Source of the DNA: Paulownia fortunei
Lineage: Eukaryota; Streptophyta; Magnoliopsida; Lamiales; Paulowniaceae
NCBI GenBank assembly: GCA_019321725.1
Contig: CM033114.1
Coordinates: 21,336,216 to 21,400,215 of the forward strand
Length of the DNA stretch: 64,000 bases
Reading direction: 5' to 3'
How positions within the stretch are numbered: position 1 is the stretch's first letter; every line of letters begins with the position of its first letter. Below, in pieces: positions 10,130 to 21,779 of the stretch. Below the pieces are notes generated by a model. The model searched no databases, was not told the origin of the DNA, and saw nothing but the letters and a program-made list of their open reading frames with translations. Position numbers and translations under genes: made by a program.

Positions 10130-12684
10130 CTAAGGGATGTATAAATCTCTAACCTGATGAGAAGTATATAAATAAGGCACGCAACGAACTTGAAGGGCAT
10201 CATTTCCACAACTTTGTTGTTCCTCTTGTATCCGTTTGGCCGAGTCCTCAAGAGATTTGTTCCCTCGCCTAACCTCAATCAGTTCAAGTGTTGGAATTTC
10301 TCCAATACCATCTGGAATCTCATTTAGATACCGGCAACGATGAAGCAGTAGGCACTTGAGGCTTGGGAAGTGGCTACTTTCAGATATCCAATGCTGGAGG
10401 TCTGATTCATCAATCAGCAGAAATTTCAGCTGAGGAAATTCTCCCTCAGCTGTTTCCCATTTGTCGCCTTTGAAAGCGAAATCTCTTAGGTTAAGCACAT
10501 CAAGATTAGGCAATGAACCAACAATCGTCATATCTTTCCAAGGACGTTGCCAACCACTCAAGGTTAACTTTTTCAGCATTCTAGGAAAAGCAGGATTAAA
10601 CTTTTGCCGAAAACGAAAAGCGCCATATATCTCTAATTTCAAATTTTCAAGTTGATGAAGAGATACAAGATTGTGGAGGAGATAGTCTATACCGTATATC
10701 TCTGGAATAAAATAGATTCCCAACTTTTTCAGGTTTGGAATCATCTTCAGGATCTTCTTGGTACATACAAAATCTCTTGCTACCAAAAGTGTTTGCAGGT
10801 TTTCTAGAACAAAAATTGCTCCTTCTATATCGGGTAAGTAACTAGAAGGGAAGACAAGATGCCTTAATTGTGGCATCCTCCAAATTTCTAATGGAAAATA
10901 TACCTCAACTGAATGAATGATTAAGGTTTGAAGATTCTGAAGGTTTGATATGGCTGCAGGAATCTCTTTGACATGGCTCAAAGCAAGGTACCTTAAATGA
11001 AATAGCTCAAATACTTGAGGAGGGAGCGAGTTGGCATTAGCATCTACCACATCCAATACCCTGAGCAATCTAAATTTTGCTAATGAGCCTAGTGAACTTG
11101 CACTGCGTTGGAAGTACAAAATAGTACGGATGGTTGAGCCTTGAATGTTTGCAAGGGAATTCGGATCAGAATGAGCAATACTTATGCGGCGCTGATTTTT
11201 TATGCTTTCCTTGCCAACGTACGTATTCATAATATGTAGAAGAAAGTTGGCTTTTCTTATGCACAAGTCCCGCACAAGATCATGGACACTGCAACTTTTG
11301 ATTTTCCCATTAGACTTCCTCTTGGTGACCAAAACAAGACTTCTCTTGACAAGGTCCTCCAAATACTCTTCTGCCCCCTCTTCAAACCTTTTACATCCAT
11401 TTGGTATCAGAAAGCCCTCTGCCACCCATAATTTGATGAGTTTTGAGACATGGATCTCGTAGTCTTCTGGGAAACCTCCCATGTATAAGAAACAGGACCT
11501 CAAATGATGAGGCAAGTGGGTGTAACTCAAAGATAATATCTTTTCAAACTGCCCATCTTTTGTAGCAACAGCTGAATTTACATTTTCTGCAATTTCCTCC
11601 CATGAAGCTCGAGTCTTACTTACCGTGGAGAGAAGTCCTGCAATCACCACAATTGCAAGCGGGAGTCCTCTGCAGCTTCTTGCAATCATCTTTCCAATGC
11701 TCTCCAATTCAAGAGGGCAATTTTCTTGTTTAAACACTTTCTGACGAAGCAGATTCCAACTTTGATCCGCATCCATGAAACGCATCTCATAAAGAGAGCT
11801 AGAGGAGTCGGCATAAGCAGCAACATCTGATAGCCTAGTGGTTAACATGATTCGACTTCCATTATGGTCATCAGGAAATATCATCTTTAAATCATCCCAA
11901 ACCGTTGTGCTCCACATATCATCCATTACAATGAGATACCTCCTACCCTTTAAACTTTTGTACACATTTTCTTCATTGCTGTGTTCAGATCTTTCTGTGG
12001 TAAATTCTTTCACGGAATCTAGGAGGCTCGAAATAATTTTTGTGCATTATAATCTTGTGATATTGTGACCCAAACACGAACTTGAAAATGCTCCATAATT
12101 AATGAATCATCATAAGCATTTCTAGCAAGAGTAGTCTTACCAATACCTCCCATGCCAACGATCGGGATGACTTGAAGTTTGGATGATTCTCCACAAAGTC
12201 GAGCCTTTATTGCTAACAAATCATCATTGAAACCAACCATATCATTTTTTCCGATGGGTGCAAGTCTTGAAGATGAACTAGCAGCAGGAGAATCACCGAG
12301 TCGCACGTCTATGATTCTGAAACTATTCTTGATGTCCATCACCTCTCCAGCGATTAAATCAAATTCCTCCACTACTTTTTTCAGCTGGTATTTGAACTTA
12401 ACCTTTGCTGCTCCAAGAGCCCACTTTATCAATCTATAATCTGATCGAATTTTTTTCCACATAAAATATTCAATAATATCTTCTGCTTCATTTGCTACAT
12501 CCCTGATTCTTCCTTCCAAACTGTTGGCTTTCTCTGGAAAATCTTCAAGAAACGTTTGCAAGAAAATAACGTATCCATGGATAGATATAATTTGTTGTTT
12601 CTTATGATGAGAAATGGAATATAGATCATGACTCAGGACCTGGTCTATGGTTTGTCCAAGTGAAACAAGAACAGCATGAGCCAT
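10130..12684 (-). pseudogene. Full-length R1-like CC-NB-ARC-LRR gene with a one-base frameshift (NLR3)
   Basis: The most complete NLR of the cluster, equivalent to 851 residues from MAHAVLV (12684) to the stop at 10130. Order: Rx-type CC domain with EDIIE, P-loop GMGGIGKTT, LIVMDDMW, GSRIMLTTR, GLPLAIVV, SCSVHDLVRDL in the MHD position, then LRRs ending close to NLR1 and NLR2. The frame breaks at 12037-12041, where the minus strand reads GCACAAAAATT. NLR1 has GCACAAAAAATT, i.e. one more A. Without that base the protein stops after 221 residues. The single homopolymer change could be a recent mutation or an assembly error; if it is an error, this is an intact resistance-gene candidate. Confidence 0.85.
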
Positions 12685-15600
12685 CTCTCATACACCCAAA
12701 CAAACTTTTCTTTACAAGATTCTGCAAATCAAATGAAGGAAGAATAACAACTGGGCTAGCTTAGAAAGACAAAGAAGAAAGATAAATTTAGAGAGAGAAT
12801 CGATTGAATAGTGTTAAAGTTTCAGACACTTGATCAACTTTGAAGACTACCGATAAAAGCAAGCAGAGGAGTACAATAATGCCTATCAAGTTTTTGTGGT
12901 CTCAAAATCAAAGAAGAAAAGTCCGACCTAAACAACCAAAATAAGGTTAATTTCATTTTGGCCTTTACACTTATTTAAAATTATTTTATTATTATATATT
13001 TTTAATTATCTTATTTTATTTTTTTGTATTTTTATTTTATTTTTTATACTCCCATTATCTCATTTTACTCTTTTATTTTTTTTAAAAATAAATAAATTAT
13101 TCTTACCTATTACGTTTAGTGAAATTACTTTAAAACATTTGTATTTATATTCTAATAATTTTCTCATATTTATTAATGAACACTGAATATTTAATTTATT
13201 TAAAATTTTACTCCTTAAAATTTAATATTATTTTTAATTTAATATAATTTCTATTAAATTGCTGTATAATAAGTTTTTTATTAACTAATACACTTTACTT
13301 ATAAATTTTCTACTCATTACAAATCTAACAAATATATAATATATTTCTAAATAATATTTTCTTAAATATGTAAAATATGAGTAATATTTTTTTCATTTTT
13401 AACAGAATAATCATAAATTTATAAAAACTATATTAAATTCAAAAATAATCATTATAATCAAGTAATAGTAAAATAAAATACTAAAATGACTATTTTTTCA
13501 AATTTAATACAATATTTAATAAATTGTGATAATTCAACTACTTATTTTTTTTAATAATATTAAATTAAGCTTTTGATTACTTTATTAACAATGAGAAATT
13601 TATTGCTAATATTCTATGTATTTAACAAAATATTAGTTAAAATTATATTATGTATTTTTTGTATTTATGGTGAGTAGAAAATTTATAAGTAAAATATATT
13701 AGGTAATAAAAATTATGCTACGATAATGAAATTCAATAAAAACCATGTTAATAAAAAAATAACCACTAAAATTTAAGTGTAATAAAATTTTAAATGAATT
13801 TATATAAAGTGTTAATTAATTATATTAAAAAAATTATTAGAATATAAATACATTATAAATAATATATAAGAGAAATTTGGTTATTTTTTAGGAGTTTAGA
13901 AGAAAAAAATGAGACAATAAAAGTACAATATAGTAAAGTGAGATAAAATAAAAATATAAGAAGATAAAATGAGATAATTGAAAGTATATATGATAAAATA
14001 ATATTCAACAAGAATAAACGAGTAAAATGGAATTAAACTTATCTTTTATTTAATTATTTAACGAACTTTTCATTATGAATTTTGTCCTATAGTTGAGGAA
14101 TCTTTCACGTTGTAAATAACAATCAATAGTGGCACATTTTATTTATTAGTAAAACACCTTGGATAGTAATATCAATTTCAAATTAATTAGTATTTATGAT
14201 CAATATTTCATAATCTATTTTATTTATTTAATTTGTAAATGTTAAATAAATTAATTTTGTATAAGTCCACTATACTTTTTATTATGCATATACTTAATTA
14301 ATTCACTTTCTATTTTCTCATTTTGTGGTATTTAAATTTTTAAATAATAAAGTATGAAAATTGTTTCTTCTTTGTTACTTTTTTGAAGTTAATTGTATAA
14401 TTAATTGCTTAAAATAGGTAACTAAATAGTCAAATTAAGCGCACAGTAAGATATTATTTATTCAATTAAAATGGATTATTATAGTAAAATTATTCATATT
14501 GAATATAATTTTACTAATCAGTTAGTAACTTAGATATAGTTATTTTGTAATGAAAAGATTTTTAATGATGAATAAAATAAAATTTTGTAAATTTAAATTT
14601 TTCAAAAAAAATATTTAATATAATTAATAAGATAATTTAATAGTTATTCACAAAACCATTCAAGTAGATAGGGAATTAAAAAAAATTTAAATTTGCACAC
14701 ATTAAATTAATACTAAGCATGCACATCAAATTAATCCGTGAAAAAGACAAATGATTAAAAGATCATAATAAAATAAAGTAATAACTATTAAATATTTTAT
14801 TAGAAATTAATTTAAACACAATTATTAAAATATATTACTATTTGTGTAGTGCTAGCAATGCATTATATATGATCAAATTTCGTAATTTTACATGTAAAAG
14901 TATTGATAAATACTGTTTTTGTTCAACTATTCATAATTATACTCACAATTGATGTAATATTTATAGTTAACTAAGAGAAAATTTAAAAATAAAGCATGAA
15001 AGTGTTATATTTAATTATTAGAAAACTTCATTTAAACTATTTTTTTTTTAACAAAAGCAAGCATATAGTGACAAGTTTAAACATAATTAGTACTTGTTAA
15101 TTCAAAAGTCTAATTTTATCTATCTACTTGCCTATTATACACAAAATATATAAAATAAAAAAAATTATAAACAAAATAAATAAATAAATAAATGTAGTAC
15201 AAAGAATCTATAAAAGCATTATTTTTTATTTCTTTTTTTATTTCATTGATAACCATGTGAATATTATTATTGGAACTAAACTTATAATCCATCGTAAACA
15301 TAATAACTTTTAAATAAAATTTATTTTGGTGCTTGAGTCTTCTTATAAATGTCAGATTAGTATATGAATTTTTACAAATATTTCATAGTTTCGCCATAAA
15401 TGCTAAACAAATAAATTTTCTTCTAAATTTCTTACAATGATATTAACCTTTTAATATATTTCAATTTCAATTCTCCTTTCAATTTTGCATATTATATTTC
15501 ATATGCTTAAGTAAATACTACCATATTGATAACATATATTTAAATTTCTCTAATAATATATACCTCTATATAAGTAAAAATGAAAAAATTATGATGAAAT

Positions 15601-17932
15601 AAAAAAGATTGAAATTACTTGAAGTAATAGAATTAGTTTTGAAACTCAAATGCATACTCTAAGATTTCAAATTTAATTTGTGAAATTATATTAAATATTT
15701 ATTCAGAGGTTAAATATAATTATTTTCGATGCAACAAATTTTTAAGTATTTCTATTACTTTAAAACTCTTTTGAATTTTCATTTTATTGATTAGGCCTAA
15801 CTAAAACACAACTTGGAAAGAATATTCAATGAAACCAAATTAAATTGTATATTATCTGTACTCTTTTAGTTTTTTTACATCTGAAGTTTTAACATTAATT
15901 TTAACATTTCATATCATAAATTTTAATGACAAATTTATCACGCCCATCTAGGTGTATTTTATATTTTGATTAACTATAAATAATTTTTTTTTTTATTAAT
16001 GTGGTTGTAATAGATTTTTTTTTTTATTAACTATGAATATTGTTACTTTTTATTAATGTGATTATAATAGGAAGATTATATTTGGTGTGAAATTTGAAAA
16101 GAATATCATAAAGATGCTATTATGCAGAATGATGAACTTTAAAGGATCATAAATCTCCATATAAAGGTCTTTCGAAAAACTTTCTTCATTTAAATTATTA
16201 TAAATTATTATAGAAAGAATACAAAATTCAACTCCTATTTGCGCCTTATGGGAGTGGCTTTATTGAAGAAGATTGCTTGCCAAACATTCCCTCTTGGAAT
16301 CGCAACGGGTTCAAACTCGAATTCGCCCCCGTTAGTTTGGGATGGATTTGAGAATTAATAAGTGGGTATGGAGTAGATCTTAATTTTTAATTTTTAAACT
16401 TGTCCCGAACCTGTCCCATTTAATTATTTATTTATTTTTATTTTAATATATATATTTATATAATATTATATTTTTAAAAAATAATTTTTTTAAAAAAATT
16501 AATGATATTATTTTTAAAAAAATATTTTTTTAATATTTTTAAAATTATAAAACCGAAATAAATCTCGAATCTTTAAAGAGACAATTCTCTAATTTTAACA
16601 AATTCGTCAATTTCCATTCCTAATTTCCTTTTGCAATAAAAGTTATTAGTATTTTATTTTATAATAATTAATAACTCACAAAATAAATAAAAAATAGATC
16701 CTTTATTGATACTCCCCCATTAAACAAATTAAAATGATTTAGTTTATTCTCATTGTTTTTCACTGCTCATTTCTACAGCAAAATGTGTGACTAGAATACT
16801 TAAAAACTTTTCCATTGGATCATCATTCATGCTTTCTTATGTGTTGCCTCATTTGTATACTCTCCCTACCATTTTACATCTTCATGGCAAAAAACAGAAC
16901 CAGGTAGCCTCTGGCAGTATCTAATATGGAAGTCGATGAGGCTAAGTAAGATATTTGTGTAAAAATTTGGTACAAAAGTTCAGGAACAAACTCAGTGGAA
17001 ACTGAAAAAATGATCACAAATTCTCTTGATAATCTGATGTTATATAGTTTCATTCATTCTATAAGAAACCAGAGATGCCATGTGTAGTTCATCTTCCCTG
17101 CTCAAAGCCCAGCTGATTCTAGTTGAAGCTATGATTGCACAAGAGATGCATGGCACACAAATTACACAAGTTGATCGAACTTCTGAGTTAAAACTCATGC
17201 AGCACAAGGAGGAGCCATGCATCTGGAGAAGAAACCCAGCATTTTTTTCTGCTCGAAAACAAGAATATATCGATCAAAGGATAGCATCAGTATTTGGTGC
17301 CAACTAGAAAGCTGAAAGTAGAATACAACTTTTTATATGGAATGAAGGGAAATATTTGAGGACAAGAGGACAGAAAGAATAATGAGAAAAAAAAAAAAAA
17401 AAGGGAACACAGAAGGATTGCCCTGACTATATTATGATGTAAAGTAGCTTGCCTCTAATTTCATGGGAAGGACATTCTTGATGGCCTGATGTTTAAACCA
17501 TTATCTCAATTTGTAGATCATTTTGCCCTCAGATTATAATCTATTCTATTTCATTGTAATGCGTTTTTATCCGATACAACAGGAATTTCATCTAGTTTAA
17601 TCATCAGGCAAAGACAAAATCATTCCTCTTGCCCCTTTGTCCTATCCTTATTTTAATTTCTTTTCAAGAGGGAGATGCAGCCAAAGTTACAAGCTACAAG
17701 TGTTCTTGAAGTTACAGTGTTTGCAAATTTTTTGCTATCGCAAAATCGGACTTATCCCATGACTGTCCCTATTTAAACAGGGTTGTGTGATATTCAATAC
17801 AAGAAGTAGAACTCAGGTGAAATCTGTTCCAGAGACCTTTTCATACAGGAACTTTCATGTTTCCATTTTACAAAAATTGGGTAAATTCTACTACAAACCA
17901 GCTTCAAAAATTGGAGGCCATGACTAATGTTA
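12685..17932. other. AT-rich gene-free tract
   Basis: The NLR3 leader occupies roughly 12690-12900. Beyond it lie the foldback element (12944-14040) and then very AT-rich sequence with no coding signal to about 16700. 16240-16620 contains a decayed repeat with short GC-rich islands. 16900-17932 has normal composition and is probably 3' flank of the RIN4-like gene; a 75-codon frame at 17080-17307 has no recognisable family. Confidence 0.5.
12944..14040. mobile_element. Foldback (giant imperfect hairpin) element
   Basis: The two halves of this 1.1-kb segment are imperfect inverted repeats of each other, centred near 13500. The left end starts GTTAATTTCATTTT, and the reverse complement of the right end starts GTTTAATTCCATTTT. 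Inner pairs include atttatattctaataattt at about 13144-13165 against its complement near 13840-13860, and tataaattttctactca at about 13300 against its complement near 13675. No internal coding frame was seen. It fits a non-autonomous MITE or foldback element, or a source of hairpin RNA. Confidence 0.65.
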
Positions 17933-19737
17933 CTATACAAACCTATTGAACAACTCTGGCCCTCTTTCCAACTCCCACTCTTCTCTTCCCTCACCCTTAT
18001 TATTCTTCTAATCGTATACTCTCACTTAAGTAATTTCTGTTTATCGTCATCAATATATCATAATATAGCAAGTTTACAGTGGAAGGTGTAGAAATCAAAA
18101 GGGAACTTACTCGCTTGGAATTTTCAAGAAGCTCAGAAGGGATCTTGTAAAGATCTTCATCTACTGGTTTGACAGTAATTGAGGATTTGTGTGAGACGAG
18201 GTTTCCAGACTTGGTACTTTGTTTTGAATAGTACTTCTGAGCCAAGGGTTGATTTCTAGGTTGATCCACGTCGCGGACCTTAACTTGCTTTCTCTGCTCC
18301 TTAGAATGTGGACAACCCTTGTTAATTCCCCTTGTCTGCAATATGCTTTCCAAGACATTAGAGCTACATACGACAGCGAATAGGAATAGGAGATAAAATA
18401 ACCACATAGTTCTGCAAACAACGCAAGCAATACCGAACTAAAGAGTAAGGATTATGTGTTTCATTCACCATAAATATCCCTCCATAGGACTAGAACATGG
18501 TCCTATGACATTATGGCATTCTTTTTAGTTATTCATTGGGACATGTTCCGAAACCTTGGATTATCGACTCACCTTCAAATCAGACAGTATACGGCGTATC
18601 TACTAGTACTAGAATACTTCCAACCAGATGAAAAGGGGTGTCCTCAAATTGGAAATTGTACTCAGGAAATTTAGGATGAATTACTCAATCACCACACCGA
18701 TCTTTTAACAGGGAAAACCACGTAATCGTCACAATGATCTTTTAACAGGGAAGGGAAAACAATAAACCAAACTAGCAGAAAAGCAATATGCAGAAGCTTT
18801 AACTAGAATTGATCTGATTCTACTAAAGTGGTTTTGATGACAAATAATGCTGCAAAAACAGAGACATTGACAATTATACTGCCCACCACAAAGGATTAAT
18901 TAGTGACCAGATTGAAATTAAAAAAAAAAGAGCAAGGGCTCTCAGTTTTTCCAAGGGAAACTGGCCCTCTAAAGTACCTATAAGAATTCAATACATATCT
19001 TTATTCTACAGTTTGTCCAAGGATAAAGATGCCTGGATCCCAAAACATAAATTACTTAGAAAAATATCACCTAAACTAAAAGAATACCATTTGAATTGAA
19101 ATACCAGAAGTATAGGATGAAGTATGGGAGTACCAGTGAACAGTTTTTAAGATGAGGCTGCTAATTGCAGAGAATGAAAAAGAAAAACAGAGTATTCTAC
19201 TTCACATCCAACCACCACACACACACACACACGTGTGTGTGCAGTAAAACAATTTGAAGTAGCACAACTACATCTTTTGGACAAAGATGTAGGTTGAACA
19301 GTGTTAAAAACCGACCTTTCGTTGAGGAACAGCATAAACGCGGCGAGGTAGAGGTTTCTCATAACCTACCCCATAAAGATCACCACGACCAGCGCCCCCG
19401 CCCCCGCCGCCCCAAGAAGCAGCATTATTCATGTAAGAGCCACCACATTCTCCAGAGCAGCTACAACGGAGCAGGCCCGCCTGCCTGGCGCACTCAAAAT
19501 ACTGCGTTATAGGCAGTTCATTTGCATTTTCCCAGTCGCCAAAAGCAGGAATTTGCCCACTCTTCCTGCAGTATTCCTGGAAACAAACCATGCAAGAATC
19601 CATTAAGTTTCTGCACCATTAAAAATGACATTTTACAGCTAAAAATCCTCAAGAAATTCAACAAGGAAAAAAGAGAAGTGATACTGATACTCAAGAATCA
19701 AGATTTGGAAAGTTTTTGCTAGACTTACTGCAGCCAT
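17933..19737 (-). CDS. RIN4-like NOI-domain protein
   Basis: Four exons on the minus strand: 19737-19729 (only ATGGCTGCA, MAA), 19576-19316, 18299-18111 and 18007-17933. All junctions are GT-AG and phase 0, giving 177 residues. Residues 12-34 form an NOI (nitrate-induced/RIN4) domain with the PxFGxW core (IPAFGDWEN, then ITQYFECARQAG). A Gly-rich stretch and a second conserved block, VDEDLYKIPSELL (about 136-148), follow. RIN4 itself has two NOI domains and a C-terminal Cys membrane anchor; this protein has one NOI and ends in a charged tail without the anchor. It therefore belongs to the small single-NOI family, not RIN4 proper. PxFGxW is the site cut by the bacterial protease AvrRpt2 in this family. 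The nine-base first exon is inferred from frame and splice sites. Confidence 0.75.
19211..19242. repeat. (CA)n/(GT)n microsatellite, palindromic
   Basis: A run of CA dinucleotides is followed directly by cgtgtgtgtg, so the tract is partly self-complementary. It lies in intron 2 of the RIN4-like gene. Confidence 0.7.
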
Positions 19738-21779
19738 GAGGGAAATGTAGCAGCAAATGCTTAGCAAAAGAGAAGGGAACAAGAAGAAAGGCTACTGGTA
19801 GCTGTAATACTAGTGGGGTTGATTGAATCTTGTTTTTTCTCCACTCTGAGTGGTGTGGATATGAGGTGGTGGGTTGGTTGACAAATGGTCATAGTACACA
19901 CACACACACACACACACATTCATATATACATATATATAGCACATTCCATCCTTTTCACAATTATGTATCCTTATTTTATTCAGCATTAAATTTAATTATT
20001 CTTAAAGACAACAAATTAAAACTATTAAATATTATTCTAAAGCATATCACAAGAAAAATAAAGCAATAACTTTGATTCAGTCAAAGTGTGTGTGTTTATA
20101 TATATATATATATATATATTTATTTGTAGGTGTAGGTGTTGAAAAGTGAGATTTTGCATGAAAAGGTTCAAGAAAAAGTCTCACCTCTACACTAGAATTC
20201 TTGCATATTGACAGTCCAACATACATTGATCTGAGTATCCAAAACATTAAAAAAGGAAAGTTCATTGAATTGAACATGAATTCAATTTAAGCAAAAAAAA
20301 TTCAACTTAAGTCCTTCCTACAACAAGAAAAAGCTCTTTTCAATTTTTCTCTAGAGTAGACTAGAGTCCCATTTTGGACAGTTTGTCAAAGGAAAAAGAA
20401 GACAGAAATGAGGTGGACTTTGGTACAGGACATATTAGGTGAGTGGAGAAATAGGGATAGGAGTCTTGTGGATATTTGTGCAAGTGTGAACTGAAAAGGG
20501 CACACACAAGGGAGTCAACCAAAGGTTGGTTTTAGTATCTAATAATTAGGTTTGAAAGTCTTCTTTTCTTTACTTTAAATCTTGTCTTGTTGACTAATGT
20601 ACATAGAGAACTTCTTGATTCTTTAGGTGTAATTTGAGCCATCTACACTTTGAGTACATACAAATAGTCTGATCTTTTTCCACTCATCTTCTTATGATGT
20701 AATAATTTTTGAATGAATCACTGTCTTGTAATTATTTAATAAAACCAACTTTTTTTTTAAGAAATGATTAAAAGAAGAAGAAGAAGAAATATGTAGGGAC
20801 AGGACAGGAAAGTTTTGGGAAAAGGGCAGAGGCCAGAGGGTGAGGGTGGGAGTCGAGTAAAAAAGGTAACTTTTGGTTGGTTGAGCCTTTCAAAAGTTAC
20901 CTTGCCTATGCAGATAAGGAGAACTTTTCTCCCCTTGATTTCCGCTGCAGGGTACAGACAAAATATGGCCCCTTTGTCAAATTACACTAAAATAATTGTT
21001 GGTATAGACTATATAGTAGGGAAAGTAAATGATGAAATTCTTTGCCCATCCAAAACATTATATTCAACGGGACCCGACTCCCTGTTCGGTTATTGATTTC
21101 ATGCTGTCTTTTGCTTTGTTTATATTTGCTTAATAAAAAAAAATGACAAGGGCATTTTGTAGTGAATGATTCTTTATTGATATATTTCAATTTTAAGATT
21201 TAGTAAATAGATTATTTATTTTTCCCACTGTAAGGTTAGTGAGACTTACAAATTTTCTTACCCCCCTGCTACTTTTTACATGAATTGCTCTTGAGGTGAT
21301 AATGGCTTGTCTTTGCTTGGTTTTCAGCATGCTGATGATGTAAAATTGCCTTCTTCTTCTTGTTCAGCTCCTTGTTTGACATATCATACATCAGTCATTG
21401 TTAGCGGCCAATTACAAATTAAGTACAGTTACACTTATTATGTGATATGTCGAGTTATAAAACGTGTTTCGTGTTTCTTTATCCAAGTTCTAGAAGTCGG
21501 TGATATGAAGACTTTTTACATGACCATAGTGAAAGGAAAATAACATATGGGTCGAGTTGTAAATGGATCACGTTTCTTTATCCAAGTTCCAGAAGTCGGT
21601 GATCTGAAGACTTTTTACATGACCATAGTGAAAGGAAGATAAGGGGGAAAAGGGAATGAAAGAGAACAAAAACAAAGGCATCCTTAGTATCTTCAATCAG
21701 AAAGAATAGGCTAATGTATGTACTGTACATTTTACTTAAACAAACTGGTAATAAAATATCCATGTTGCTTTACTATAAA
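19738..21779. other. Intergenic with microsatellites and a small tandem duplication
   Basis: Upstream of the RIN4-like gene there is a (CA)n tract at about 19897-19918, a (TA)n tract at about 20097-20119 and a GAA run at about 20772-20789. The 102-bp tandem repeat near VDE is listed separately. No gene is supported; the open frame at 20815-21096 has no recognisable product. Confidence 0.5.
21450..21645. repeat. Two-copy tandem repeat, 102-bp unit
   Basis: The block starting cgagttataaa at 21451 recurs at 21553. Both copies share tttctttatccaagttc, agaagtcggtgat, gaagactttttacatgacc and atagtgaaagga with few differences. It lies about 130 bp past the VDE stop codon, so it may be within or next to its 3' end region. 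Confidence 0.85.

Noticed and set aside
17080..17307. 75-codon plus-strand open frame
   Set aside because: No recognisable family, no paralogue and no splice partners; it lies in the probable 3' flank of the RIN4-like gene.
20815..21096. 93-codon plus-strand frame
   Set aside because: Composition and lack of motifs suggest chance; no splice-linked neighbours.
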